Position numbers and translations under genes: made by a program
Source: Planctomycetota bacterium
Lineage (GTDB): Bacteria; Planctomycetota; UBA1135; UBA2386
Length of the DNA stretch: 64,000 bases
Direction of reading: 5' to 3'
NCBI GenBank assembly: GCA_020849665.1
Contig: JADLFX010000074.1
Span: 42,799-106,798, forward strand
In this document: positions 45,801 through 54,934 of the stretch, in pieces
Layout: the number at the start of each line of letters is the position of its first letter
Numbering within the stretch: the stretch's first letter is position 1
The notes under the pieces: model-generated
What the model was told of the DNA's origin: nothing
Databases searched by the model: none
What the model saw: the letters and a program-made list of their open reading frames with translations, nothing else

Positions 45801-46643
45801 ATGAGCGACACCCTCGGCAGCGAAGTGGCCCCCGGCGTGCGGATGCCCCGGCTGGGCCTGGGCACCTGGGACATCGGCGTGCGCGCGGGCTCCCGCGGTG
45901 CCGAGGTGGCGGCGCTGCGGCTCGGCTTGGACCTGGGCATGCACCTGATCGACACCGCGGAGATGTACGGCGATGGCGGGGCCGAGGAGGTGGTGGGCGA
46001 GGCGATCGCCGGGCGTCGCGACGCCGTGTTCCTGGTGACCAAGGTCCTGCCCCAGCACGCGTCGCGAACCGGCACGATCGCGGCGTGCGAGCGCAGCCTG
46101 CGGCGCCTGCGCACGGACCGGATCGACCTCTACCTCCTGCACTGGGAGGGCGAGCACCCGCTGCAGGAGACCCTGGCGGCATTCGTCGAACTGCGCGGCC
46201 AGGGCAAGATCCGCGCCTACGGGGTGAGCAACTTCGACGTGGACCTCTGTGCGGCGCTGCGCCGCCTGCCGGGCGGCGAGGGCGTGATCGCCGATCAGGT
46301 CTACTACAGCCCCACCCGGCGCGGCATCGAGTGGGACCTGCTCCCGTGGTGCCGGGACCACGCCGTCGCCGTGATGGCGTACTCGCCGCTCGACCAGGGC
46401 CGCCTCGCGCTGGGCGGCGCACTCGCGCGCGTGGCCCGGCGCCACGGCGCCACGCCCGCGCAGGTGGCCCTGGCGTGGACGATCCGGCTCCCCGGCGTCG
46501 CGGCGATCCCCAAGGCCGCGCGCCCCGAGCACGTGCGCGACAACGCCGGGGCGCTGCGGCTGCGGCTCACACCGGAGGACCTCGCCGAGATCGATCGCGA
46601 GTTCCCGCCGCCGGCCGGCAAGCTGCCGCTGGCGGTGGTGTAG
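45801..46643 (+). CDS. Aldo/keto reductase
   Basis: A 280-residue AKR TIM-barrel enzyme. The catalytic tetrad is visible as Asp and Tyr in DTAEMYGDG, Lys in LVTKVLP and His in LLHWEGEH, with the cofactor-binding AIPKA near the end. It uses NADPH to reduce carbonyls; the substrate is unknown. The ATG at 45801 has a purine-rich GCGAGGA upstream; an alternative GTG at 45741 would overlap the sbcC stop. It ends three bases from the convergent ispG stop. Confidence 0.9.
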   Translation: MSDTLGSEVAPGVRMPRLGLGTWDIGVRAGSRGAEVAALRLGLDLGMHLIDTAEMYGDGGAEEVVGEAIAGRRDAVFLVTKVLPQHASRTGTIAACERSLRRLRTDRIDLYLLHWEGEHPLQETLAAFVELRGQGKIRAYGVSNFDVDLCAALRRLPGGEGVIADQVYYSPTRRGIEWDLLPWCRDHAVAVMAYSPLDQGRLALGGALARVARRHGATPAQVALAWTIRLPGVAAIPKAARPEHVRDNAGALRLRLTPEDLAEIDREFPPPAGKLPLAVV

Positions 46644-46646
46644 CCG

Positions 46647-47858
46647 TCACATCCTGGTCCGCACGTACTCCTCGATCATCCGCTGGAACTCCTGCGCGAG
46701 CGTCGGGCCCTCCAGGGTGGCGACGTGCTCGCCATCCACGTAGACCGGCGCGCGCGGCGCCTCGCCGGTGCCGGGGAGCGAGATCCCCAGGTGCGCGGCG
46801 CGGCTCTCGCCGGGGCCGTTCACCACGCAGCCCATCACCGCCACGCGCAGTTCGGCGGCGCGCGGATGGTCCTGGCGCCAGAGCGGCATGCGCGCGGTGA
46901 GGAAGCGTTCGACCTCCTGGCTCAGGACCTGGAAGTAGCTGGAGGTGGTGCGCCCGCAGCCCGGGCACGCGGTCACGCTGGGCAGGAAGGGCCGGATGCC
47001 CAGCGTCTGCAGGATCGCCTGGGCCACGCGCACCTCCTCGGTGCGGGAGCCGCCCGGCGCCGGGGTGAGCGACACGCGGATCGTGTCGCCGATGCCTTCC
47101 TGCAGGAGGATGCCCATCCCCGCGGTGGACGCGACGATGCCCTTGATCCCCATGCCCGCCTCCGTGAGGCCGAGGTGCAGCGGCAGGTCGGTGCGCCGGG
47201 CCAGCGCGCGGTACACCCACACCAGTTCCTGCACCTGGCTGATCTTGGCGCTCAGCAGGATCCGGTCGCGTGGCAGTCCCAGCGCCTGCGCCGCCTCGGC
47301 CGAGCGCAGCGCGCTCTCCACCAGGCACTCCAGGAACACCTGCTGGGCGTCGGCGGGCTCGGCAAGCCTGGCGTTGGCGTCCATGCGTTCGGCGAGCAGC
47401 TCCTGGTCGAGGGAGCCGGCGTTCACGCCGATCCGCACCGGGCGGTCGTACTCGCGGGCCACCGCGATCATCGTGGCGAAGTTGCGGTCGTGGCTGGCGC
47501 CCTTGCCGACGTTGCCCGGGTTGATCCGGTACTTGTCGAGCGCCCGCGCGCACTCCGGGTACTCGCGCAGCAGGACGTGGCCGTTGTAGTGGAAGTCGCC
47601 GACCAGAGGCACGTCGGCGCCGAGATCGTCCAGCCGCCTGCGGATCTCGGGCACCGCCGCGGCGGCCTCCTTGTGGTTGACCGTGATCCGCACCAGCTCG
47701 GACCCGGCGTGGAACAGCTCGGCGACCTGCGCGGCGGTGGCTGCGGCATCGGCGGTGTCGGTGTTGGTCATCGACTGGACCACCACCGGATGGCCACCGC
47801 CCACGACCACGTTGCGGACTCGGACGGGAACGGTCTTGCGGCGCGGGACCTGGAACAT
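46647..47858 (-). CDS. ispG: 4-hydroxy-3-methylbut-2-en-1-yl diphosphate synthase
   Basis: A 403-residue protein of the IspG/GcpE family. The N-terminal TIM-barrel begins [19 protein letters not shown], and the [4Fe-4S] cluster cysteines are in [13 protein letters not shown] and [10 protein letters not shown]. It makes HMBPP in the non-mevalonate isoprenoid pathway, so this organism probably uses that route. It is transcribed toward the aldo/keto reductase and stands alone. The ATG at 47858 begins the expected [13 protein letters not shown] start. Confidence 0.94.
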   Translation of the reverse strand: MFQVPRRKTVPVRVRNVVVGGGHPVVVQSMTNTDTADAAATAAQVAELFHAGSELVRITVNHKEAAAAVPEIRRRLDDLGADVPLVGDFHYNGHVLLREYPECARALDKYRINPGNVGKGASHDRNFATMIAVAREYDRPVRIGVNAGSLDQELLAERMDANARLAEPADAQQVFLECLVESALRSAEAAQALGLPRDRILLSAKISQVQELVWVYRALARRTDLPLHLGLTEAGMGIKGIVASTAGMGILLQEGIGDTIRVSLTPAPGGSRTEEVRVAQAILQTLGIRPFLPSVTACPGCGRTTSSYFQVLSQEVERFLTARMPLWRQDHPRAAELRVAVMGCVVNGPGESRAAHLGISLPGTGEAPRAPVYVDGEHVATLEGPTLAQEFQRMIEEYVRTRM

Positions 47859-47892
47859 CGGGGGCAGGGATCCTAGCGCATCCGCACGGGCC

Positions 47893-49347
47893 TCAGCGCG
47901 TGGCGCCCACCGGCCGCGCCATGTCCGGACGGCGATCGAGCAGAAGGAACACCCGGTCGGGCGGACCCTGGCCCGCCGGCACCACCAGCGGATCGCGGCG
48001 GCCGGACCGGGTCAGGGCGAGATCCTGGACCTCGCGGCGCACTCCGTCGCGCTCGTACACCACGCGCCACGCCCCGGCCGGCACGCCGTCGAGGGACCAG
48101 CGGGTGCGATCTTGGTGCAGGGGCGACACTTCGCGCGGCGGGGGGCGCCAGTCCGCCGGCCGCAGAGGGTGCCGTGCGGGCCCCGACTCGTCGGTGCGGT
48201 AGAAGGCGCGCAGGTCTGCGGCGTGTTCGCCGGTCACGGCCTTGGAGTGCCAGAACGCGTGCCCGGCCGCGCCGGACGCACGCACCAGCTCCAGGCTGCG
48301 CCGGAGATCGTCCCAGGGCAGGACGACGTCGTCGCTCACCAGGGAGATCCCGGCCACCAGGGCCAGCGGCCGGTGCGCCATGCGCGTGCGCTGCTGCGTG
48401 AACACGGCGGCGAAGCCCTCGTGCGAGGCGCGGTAGCACTGGGGCACGAACTCGTCGAACCCGGCGCGCGGGCCGCCCCGTGGTCCTGGCCAGCGGCTCC
48501 ACTCGGGCCAGTCCACGGCGTAGTTCTGGTACGACCAGGGGTGCGGGCCGGGGCTCAGCGAGAGCAGGAGGCCGGGGCGCTCCGCGCGCAGGGTCTCCGC
48601 CAACTTCGCCGCGAACGCCGCGACCTTGCCGGCGCGCCAGCGCAGCCAGTCCGGGTCGCGGTACTCGGCCGGTGGCGGGCGGCCGCCGTGCTCGCGCGCG
48701 TAGGCCTCGCGCGTGTACGCGTCGTAGCCCATCTCCACGTGCGGCCAGGCCAGCCGGTCGTCGAACTGCACACCGTCGAGGTCGTAGCCGCGCACGGCGT
48801 CGAGCACGATGCCGAGCACGAACTCCTGCACCTCGGGGCGGAGCGGGTTCAGCCACGCGAACCCGTTCCTGGCCCAGATCGAGCCGTTCCGGTCGGTCAT
48901 CAGCCAGGGGCGCACCCGCTCCAGGAACGCGTTGGGCATCGACTGGTGCGCCGCCATCAGGCCGTACTCGAACCAGGCGAGGACCAGGAGTCCCGCACGG
49001 TGCGCCTCCAGCACGACTTCGCCCAGCAGGTCGCGCGCGCCCCCCGCGCCGCCGTGCAGCGCGCCCCCCGGCAGCAGCTCGGGATTGCGGTCCTTGCCCA
49101 TCAGGCGTGCGTATGCAGCCGAGGGGTAGTGCGTCGCGCCGCGCTTCCAGCACTCCACGTACACGGTGTTGAGGCCGATGGCACGGTGGGCCTGCATGGT
49201 CGCGGCCGTCGCCGCCGGCGAGGCGAGTGCGTCGCTGCGCGCCGTGGTCACCCACGCGGCGCGCACTTCGGCGCGCGGCGTTGGCCTGGTCTGCGCGGCC
49301 GCCGCGACCGCCAGCACCGGGGCGAGGAGGAAGAGCGGCCAACGCAT
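47893..49347 (-). CDS. Secreted GHL10-type glycoside-hydrolase-like protein
   Basis: A 484-residue protein with a signal peptide (about 1-19, ending Ala-Ala-Ala-Gln). The TIM-barrel resembles the GHL10 (DUF187) family: EVRAAWVTT at the start, NTVYVECW, the DGVQFDDR strand with acidic residues, [19 protein letters not shown] and a FVPQCYR strand. The family includes peptidoglycan- or glycan-acting enzymes of unproven specificity. A C-terminal domain of about 100 residues is beta-like. It is exported; substrate unknown. The start is divergent from the MFS gene with about 50 bases between. Confidence 0.85.
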   Translation of the reverse strand: MRWPLFLLAPVLAVAAAAQTRPTPRAEVRAAWVTTARSDALASPAATAATMQAHRAIGLNTVYVECWKRGATHYPSAAYARLMGKDRNPELLPGGALHGGAGGARDLLGEVVLEAHRAGLLVLAWFEYGLMAAHQSMPNAFLERVRPWLMTDRNGSIWARNGFAWLNPLRPEVQEFVLGIVLDAVRGYDLDGVQFDDRLAWPHVEMGYDAYTREAYAREHGGRPPPAEYRDPDWLRWRAGKVAAFAAKLAETLRAERPGLLLSLSPGPHPWSYQNYAVDWPEWSRWPGPRGGPRAGFDEFVPQCYRASHEGFAAVFTQQRTRMAHRPLALVAGISLVSDDVVLPWDDLRRSLELVRASGAAGHAFWHSKAVTGEHAADLRAFYRTDESGPARHPLRPADWRPPPREVSPLHQDRTRWSLDGVPAGAWRVVYERDGVRREVQDLALTRSGRRDPLVVPAGQGPPDRVFLLLDRRPDMARPVGATR

Positions 49348-49398
49348 GCACGGCGCAGTGTATGGCCGGGGCCGTGCCAGCGGGCTACCCTCGCCGCG

Positions 49399-50622
49399 AT
49401 GCCAGCCGGGCCGAGGCGAGTCCGCGACGAGCTCTTCGGCCATGGCCGCGGCCGGGTGCTCGCGTTCTGCTGGCTGGGCTGGGTCTTCGACTTCTACGAC
49501 CTGATCCTCTTCGCCTTCCTCAAGGTCGCCATCGCCCGCGACCTCGGCCTGGAGGTGACCGGTCCGATCGCCTGGATCGACGGCTGGACGCTCTTCGCCA
49601 CCGCGGTCGGCGGGTTCTGGTTCGGACGGATCGCCGACGCCACCGGCCGCCGTCGCGCCCTGGTGCTGAGCATCCTGGTCTACTCGGCGGGCGCGTTCGG
49701 CACCGCCTTCGCGCAGGACTACTGGTCCCTGCTCGCGGCGCGCTGTCTCACCGGGATCGGCGTGGGAGGGGAGTGGGGGATCGGGCACGCGATCGTGGCC
49801 GAGACCTATCCGGAGCGGCTGCGCGGCCGCGCGGCCGGGATCCTGCAGGCCGGCACCCCGTTCGCGATGGGCCTTGCCGCGGCGGTGGGCTGCTTCGCCG
49901 GTCCCGAGATCGGCTGGCGCGCATGCTTCCTGCTCTCGGGCCTGCCGGCGCTGCTGGTGGTGTTCGCGCGCGCTGCGCTGCCCGACGCCAAGGTGCCGAA
50001 GCCGGCCGCGACGGGGTCGTGGCGCGAGCTCTTCCTGCCGCCGTTCGCCAGGCCCAGCGCCGCGCTGCTGGCGCTGCTGCTCGTGCACATGGCCGGCTTC
50101 TGGTGCACCTATGCCTGGATGCCCACGGCCCTGCTCAAGGAGCGCGGCGCCTCGCCCGCGTTCGTGGGCGTGTACCAGCTCGGCGTGGCGGCGGCGCAGA
50201 TCGCGGCGGACGTGGCGTTCGGCTTCCTCGCCGACCGCTACGGCCGGCGCAGGGTGTTCGCGTGGTTCTGCGGGCTCTTCACCGCCGGCCTCCTGGTGGT
50301 GGCGTGGCGCTACCAGACGCTCACCCAGGACCTCGCCTGGTTCACCCTGGCCATGGCGCTCACGGGCTTCGGCACGGGCACGTGGTCGTGCTTCGGCGTG
50401 CTCTTCGCCGTCAACTACCCCGAGCGCCTGCGCGCCACCGCGGCGTCGGGGTTCTACAACGTCGGCCGCGGGGCGCAACTCGTCACCCAGCCGCTGATGG
50501 GTTGGCTGGCGGCGAGCACCGGCACCTACGCCGGAGCCCTGCACGTGGGGGCGGCGATGGGCGCCCTCAGCGCCGTGCTCATCTGGCTCGTCCCGGATCG
50601 GCGCCGGCCGGACGAGGCGTGA
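49399..50622 (+). CDS. Major facilitator superfamily transporter
   Basis: A 407-residue protein with about 12 hydrophobic helices and the MFS motif A variants GRIADATGRRRA after helix 2 and LADRYGRRRVF between helices 8 and 9. The first helix has GWVFDFYDLILFAFLK, as in metabolite:proton symporters for carboxylates or sialic acid. It is divergent from the GHL10 gene, so it may import a product of that exported hydrolase, though that is inference. The next 218 bases hold no gene I trust. Confidence 0.85.
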   Translation: MPAGPRRVRDELFGHGRGRVLAFCWLGWVFDFYDLILFAFLKVAIARDLGLEVTGPIAWIDGWTLFATAVGGFWFGRIADATGRRRALVLSILVYSAGAFGTAFAQDYWSLLAARCLTGIGVGGEWGIGHAIVAETYPERLRGRAAGILQAGTPFAMGLAAAVGCFAGPEIGWRACFLLSGLPALLVVFARAALPDAKVPKPAATGSWRELFLPPFARPSAALLALLLVHMAGFWCTYAWMPTALLKERGASPAFVGVYQLGVAAAQIAADVAFGFLADRYGRRRVFAWFCGLFTAGLLVVAWRYQTLTQDLAWFTLAMALTGFGTGTWSCFGVLFAVNYPERLRATAASGFYNVGRGAQLVTQPLMGWLAASTGTYAGALHVGAAMGALSAVLIWLVPDRRRPDEA

Positions 50623-50840
50623 GCGTGGACCCGGCGCGCATGCCGCAGCAACCGACGGCGATTGCCGACGAGCCCGGCATTCCGCACGCCGACTACCCTT
50701 GGCAGTGTCGCCACATCGGGCGCGGCTGCGACGGTCCAGCGAGGCGACATGACCGCCGGTGCCCCTGGCGCTGGGCGTGTTGACCGGAGTTGAACCGTAC
50801 ACCGCAGGCATCGCGCGCCGGCAACAGCGGAAGCATCAGG

Positions 50841-53800
50841 TCAGCGTGCCTGCCGATCGGTTGGCTGATCCTGAGCCGGCAGCGGCATCAGCGTCGCCGC
50901 GCGTTGGCGCAGGTGGCGGTGGTCGAGGAACCAGGTCAGAAGTCGGCCATCGCTCGTGGTGGCGTGGATCGAACGCCCGTCCTGCGCGAATCGACAGCAT
51001 CGCAGGCCGGCACCCGCGCTGAATTCCTCTAGGAGATTGTGTCCATCGGTGGTGACCACACGCAGGATCCCCGCGTCAGAGCAGCATGCGATTCGATCAC
51101 CGCTCGCATCGAACTCGACGAACCCAGCCGGCGTCGAGAAGGACGTGACAACGCCCTCAGAGACGAAGACGGAGTCCTCGGTCCTCAGCCACGACCTAAC
51201 CTGGCCATCCAGGCCAGCGGACACGACGCGCCTCTGGTCAGGCGAGATGGCGACGCGCAGCACGTCCATGCGCACGGATTCGCGGCTGTGCCACAAGGGC
51301 GGTCCCATCGCCTGTCCGTTCCGTCCGTACACTCGAACCGCACCGTCACGGCACGCCACCGCGAAGAGCCTGCCGTCGGCGCTTGCACGGGCATGGTGCC
51401 AGTAGGCCAGCGGGCGGTCCCAACATTCGGAGACTTCGCAGTCATCGCGCAGGCGCATTTCCCCTCCGCCCACCTCCCAGAGCTGGAAACGGGGCTTGAC
51501 GCGGGCACCGCCGTTGACGGCCAGCCAGATCTGATCGGGACCCAACAGCGCAACGCCACACGTCGACTGCGGTACCCGCACACGTGGGGCGAGCAACGCA
51601 CCAGTCTCGGAATCGTGGAATGACAGCCACTGATCGTCGGCTCGCGCGAGTCGGCCGGATCGGACATCGATCTGCGTCCACTGCTGCCCCGTATCGAGGA
51701 ATCCCAGCAGTTCGAGGCGCTGCTCCGCGGGCGTTCCGCGCCAGGCGACAGTGCCGTTCTGGGCGAGGAGGACTTCGTTCCGCTCGGAGATCACGAAGTG
51801 CCCGAAGAACGGGCCAGTGGGGTTGAGAAGCGTCGGCGTGGGATCTCGCTGCCGCCAAAGCTGGACGAATCCGTCCGCTGTCGCAGTGGCCAGAAGCTCC
51901 CCCCTGGGATCGAGTGCAATGGCAGTCACCGCGGCGGCGATGCCACACAGCGGCTCCCCCACTCGCCACCCGTTGCCGCGTCCGAGCTGGATCCGCTTGC
52001 TGGTCGCGCACGCAGATACGAGCGTCACCACGTCACCGAAGCCGGGGATCGGTTCGGTGACGGCGAGCATCCGATCGACGAGACCGCTGTGCCAGGGGAT
52101 CGGATGCGGTCTGTCCACTCCGGTCTGCTCCCAGCGTTGGACGACGCCATTGTTGTGTCCCGCGAACACGAACGGGCCGGCGGTGGCCATCGAATGGACG
52201 TCGTAGAGGGTAGTGAAGCGCTTGAGCGGCTTCGCGGTGTCGAGGTCGAACAGCACCAGCCCGAACGGCACTCCCAGCCAGACCTGCCCCGCAGCCGGCC
52301 CCGGCTCGAGGAAGCGTACCCCGAGGAACTCGCCCGCCGGGCCTCGCACGGCGATGGGCCCGTCGATCCGGTCGGCGCGCTTGCGGTACAGATCGGTGTG
52401 CACCAGCGGCGCATCGGCCGTGAGCGGTCTTTGCCGGGCAGCGACGACGCTGCCATCGATGAGGATCCGACAGCGCGAGACCTCGGCGTCGCCGCCGCTG
52501 GCGAGCTGCCAGCGAGTGACCGCCCCGTGCAGCGGCGCGACCTCGTAGACGTGTCCGTCGGCGGCAGCGAACACCGCGCGCCCGAGGTCTCCGGCAAGCA
52601 CGGCGTCGGCGAAGGTCGCCCTCCCGGCGCGCGGCGTCGCGCGGTGACCCGGCAGGTCGGTCACCCGATCCGGGGCCTGCTCCGACCAGGTGCGGATGGT
52701 TCCGTCGGCACCCCCCAGCAGGGCCACGAAACCGGTCGCCGTCTCGGCGATCAGGGCGCAGTCGATCTCGGGCGTCTTCGTGCGCTGCGAGGCGCGGCCG
52801 GACCGGTCCAGGACCACCAGCGCGTGCCTGCATGCCACCGCAAGCCGCTGGCCGTCTCTGCTGAACGCCAGCTCGACGGCTCCGATCTCGTCGACGGGCA
52901 CCCGCGCCACGACGCGCGCCGCACGCATGGCATGGTGCAGGCGGTCGCGGGTGCTCGGTGCACTATCCAGGTCGAACGCTGCGATCGCGTGGTGGAGGGC
53001 GGACACCGGATCGAAACCCTGCGCTGCCAGCGATCGGCCCACCAGGTGTCCCGCGCGAGCGAGTCGAGCGTGCTCATTCATGATGGCGACGAGCACCAGT
53101 GTCATCGCCAGCCCGAGTGCCAGGATGCAACCCGTTGCGGCGGGCCAGGGATTGAGGCGCACCCAGGCTCGAACACGAGAAACGGCCGATGGCCTGCGGA
53201 TGGCGAGTGGCTGGCGAACGAGGGCGCGGCGCAGGTCGTCGGCGAAGGAGCGCGCACTCCCGTAGCGTTGGTCGCGATCGGGTTGTAGGGCGCCCTCGAC
53301 GAGCGCGGCCACGGACCGGGGCAGCCAGGGGCGAGCGAGGCGCACGTCGGGCGCGGGATCGCGGCGGATGCGACGCACCATCGCGTCCCGTGTCGGCGCC
53401 GGGTGCGGTAGGTCAAGGGTGAGACACTCGTACAGGGCTGCGCCGAGCGCGTACACGTCGGTCCGGCCGTCCAGGACCGTGCCGCGTGTGAACTGCTCGG
53501 GAGCCATGTAGGCTGGAGTCCCGAGCAGATCGGACGTCATGGTCAGGCCATCGTCGTGCTCGAAGTCGCGGGCGAGACCGAAGTCCAGTAGCACGGGTAC
53601 GCCATCAGGCTGTACCACGATGTTGCCAGGTTTGACGTCACGATGGAGTATCCCGCGATCGTGGGCGTGCGCGAGGCCGTCGGCAATGGCCTCGAACGCC
53701 CGCAAGAGACCGTCGATCCCCGAGTCGACACCGGGCGTGAGGCGGGGAAGGGCGTCGGGTGTGTTCGCGCAGTGCTCGCGAGCGGCGGCGATGCAGGTAG

Positions 53801-54263
53801 CCAGCGAAGCTCCCTCGATGTAGCGCATCGCGATCCAGGCGATATCGTCGGCTTCGCCGGCGTCGATGACACCGCACACGTTGGGGTGGTCGAGACGGCT
53901 GGCGAGCGCGGCCTCGCGCAGGAAACGGGCGCGGGCCTTCGGGTTCGCGACGAGCTCGGGGCGGAGCAGCTTGAGCGCGACGACGCGTTCGCCTGCAGAT
54001 GTGTCGCGCGCGCGGTAGACCAACCCCATCCCGCCTCGACCGATGGGGTACTCGAGCCGGTAGTGCCCCAGCTGCGACGGCGCCTGCCACCCGGCCTTCA
54101 TGGGTCGAACGAATCCGAGCTGCGTGAGCTTGGCGTACATCCGGCGGATGCTGTCGGCTCGATCCGGATGCGCAGCGCAAATGGCGGCCAACCGTTCTGG
54201 ACGTTCTGCATCGGGCGCCTCGATGCATGCGAAGATCAGATCTTCCAGGGATGGTTGCGGCAT
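50841..54263 (-). CDS. Transmembrane Ser/Thr protein kinase with WD-like repeat sensor
   Basis: A 1140-residue protein. The Hanks-type kinase has the Gly loop GRGGMG (75-80), Lys98, catalytic HRDVKPGN (207-214), DFG (227-229) and APE (254-256). One transmembrane helix (about 375-395) follows, then about 740 residues of beta-rich repeats resembling WD40 blades (VELAFSRDGQRLAVA, GTIRTWSEQ, DGFVQLWRQRD). The kinase is cytoplasmic and the repeats are probably outside. This layout is common in Planctomycetota. It is divergent from the ECF gene at 54308, 44 bases apart. Base composition is lower in GC than neighbouring blocks. Confidence 0.92.
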   Translation of the reverse strand: MPQPSLEDLIFACIEAPDAERPERLAAICAAHPDRADSIRRMYAKLTQLGFVRPMKAGWQAPSQLGHYRLEYPIGRGGMGLVYRARDTSAGERVVALKLLRPELVANPKARARFLREAALASRLDHPNVCGVIDAGEADDIAWIAMRYIEGASLATCIAAAREHCANTPDALPRLTPGVDSGIDGLLRAFEAIADGLAHAHDRGILHRDVKPGNIVVQPDGVPVLLDFGLARDFEHDDGLTMTSDLLGTPAYMAPEQFTRGTVLDGRTDVYALGAALYECLTLDLPHPAPTRDAMVRRIRRDPAPDVRLARPWLPRSVAALVEGALQPDRDQRYGSARSFADDLRRALVRQPLAIRRPSAVSRVRAWVRLNPWPAATGCILALGLAMTLVLVAIMNEHARLARAGHLVGRSLAAQGFDPVSALHHAIAAFDLDSAPSTRDRLHHAMRAARVVARVPVDEIGAVELAFSRDGQRLAVACRHALVVLDRSGRASQRTKTPEIDCALIAETATGFVALLGGADGTIRTWSEQAPDRVTDLPGHRATPRAGRATFADAVLAGDLGRAVFAAADGHVYEVAPLHGAVTRWQLASGGDAEVSRCRILIDGSVVAARQRPLTADAPLVHTDLYRKRADRIDGPIAVRGPAGEFLGVRFLEPGPAAGQVWLGVPFGLVLFDLDTAKPLKRFTTLYDVHSMATAGPFVFAGHNNGVVQRWEQTGVDRPHPIPWHSGLVDRMLAVTEPIPGFGDVVTLVSACATSKRIQLGRGNGWRVGEPLCGIAAAVTAIALDPRGELLATATADGFVQLWRQRDPTPTLLNPTGPFFGHFVISERNEVLLAQNGTVAWRGTPAEQRLELLGFLDTGQQWTQIDVRSGRLARADDQWLSFHDSETGALLAPRVRVPQSTCGVALLGPDQIWLAVNGGARVKPRFQLWEVGGGEMRLRDDCEVSECWDRPLAYWHHARASADGRLFAVACRDGAVRVYGRNGQAMGPPLWHSRESVRMDVLRVAISPDQRRVVSAGLDGQVRSWLRTEDSVFVSEGVVTSFSTPAGFVEFDASGDRIACCSDAGILRVVTTDGHNLLEEFSAGAGLRCCRFAQDGRSIHATTSDGRLLTWFLDHRHLRQRAATLMPLPAQDQPTDRQAR

Positions 54264-54269
54264 CGTGGG

Positions 54270-54303
54270 TTGCCGGTCGGCGCGGCGGACACGTAGAATC
54301 CTA
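54270..54303. promoter_or_regulatory. Overlapping divergent promoter of kinase and ECF sigma genes
   Basis: Rightward, TTGCCG (54270-54275) and TAGAAT (54294-54299) are 18 bases apart, giving a start close to the GTG of the sigma gene, which could be a leaderless message. Leftward, TAGGAT (complement of 54298-54303) is a possible -10 for the kinase gene, but I see no matching -35. The two -10 sequences share bases, so the polymerases would exclude each other. The rightward match is moderate and the leftward weak. Confidence 0.4.
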
Positions 54304-54307
54304 CAGC

Positions 54308-54922
54308 GTGGACTGCGTGAGACGCGAACCGCCCGATGACGAGCCAACGAGTGGTGGCGGGTGCTCAGCAGGCGGCCTGTCAGCACAACTGTACGCGCAG
54401 CTTGTGCGGCATCTACCGTTCGTCCGGTCGTTCCTCCGACTCCGTCTCGATGAGACATTCCGGGCACGTGAGTCGGTCTCCGACCTGGTCCAGTCCTTGT
54501 GTTGCGACATCCTGGCGCGCGAGCGCGGGTTCGAGTGGCGGAGCGAGGCGGAGTTCCGAGCGTGGATCTGCAATGCGGCGCTGATGAAGCTCAGCTCCAC
54601 GCGTCGATACCACGCGGCCCTACGCCGCTCCGTGCAGCGCGAGGTCCGGATCGACGAGGACATGCGCGTCTCTGCGATCGTCGCGGCATGCGCGCCTGGC
54701 CCGGTGACCGCGGCGATCCACGCCGAAGAGCAGGCGCGCGTCGAGCGCGCGTTCGATGCGTTGCCTGAGCGGCAGCGCGAGGTACTCACGCTGCACCGGA
54801 TCGCCGGGCTATCGCACGCCGAGATCGCGGAGCAACTGGGCATCTCGGTGGAGAACAGCCGCCAGATCCTGAACCGTGCGATCGCGGCGTTCGCGGCTCG
54901 CTGGGAGGAACTCGACGCATGA
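54308..54922 (+). CDS. ECF-type RNA polymerase sigma factor
   Basis: A 204-residue sigma factor from the GTG at 54308; a GTG nine bases later is also possible. Region 2 has FVRSFLRLRLDETFRARESVSDLVQSL; region 4 has LPERQREVLTLHR, then a helix-turn-helix with SHAEIAEQLGISVENSRQ. The typical C-terminus is short. Such sigma factors paired with transmembrane Ser/Thr kinases are frequent in Planctomycetota, where phosphorylation may control them. The partner kinase is divergent rather than downstream, and the downstream gene is a convergent ELWxxDGT protein with 12 bases between stops. Confidence 0.88.
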   Translation: MDCVRREPPDDEPTSGGGCSAGGLSAQLYAQLVRHLPFVRSFLRLRLDETFRARESVSDLVQSLCCDILARERGFEWRSEAEFRAWICNAALMKLSSTRRYHAALRRSVQREVRIDEDMRVSAIVAACAPGPVTAAIHAEEQARVERAFDALPERQREVLTLHRIAGLSHAEIAEQLGISVENSRQILNRAIAAFAARWEELDA

Positions 54923-54934
54923 TTCGACGGTCGT

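Noticed and set aside
50641..50783. Short frame of 47 codons after the MFS gene
   Set aside because: No ribosome-binding site, domain or conserved character; composition matches a shadow frame.
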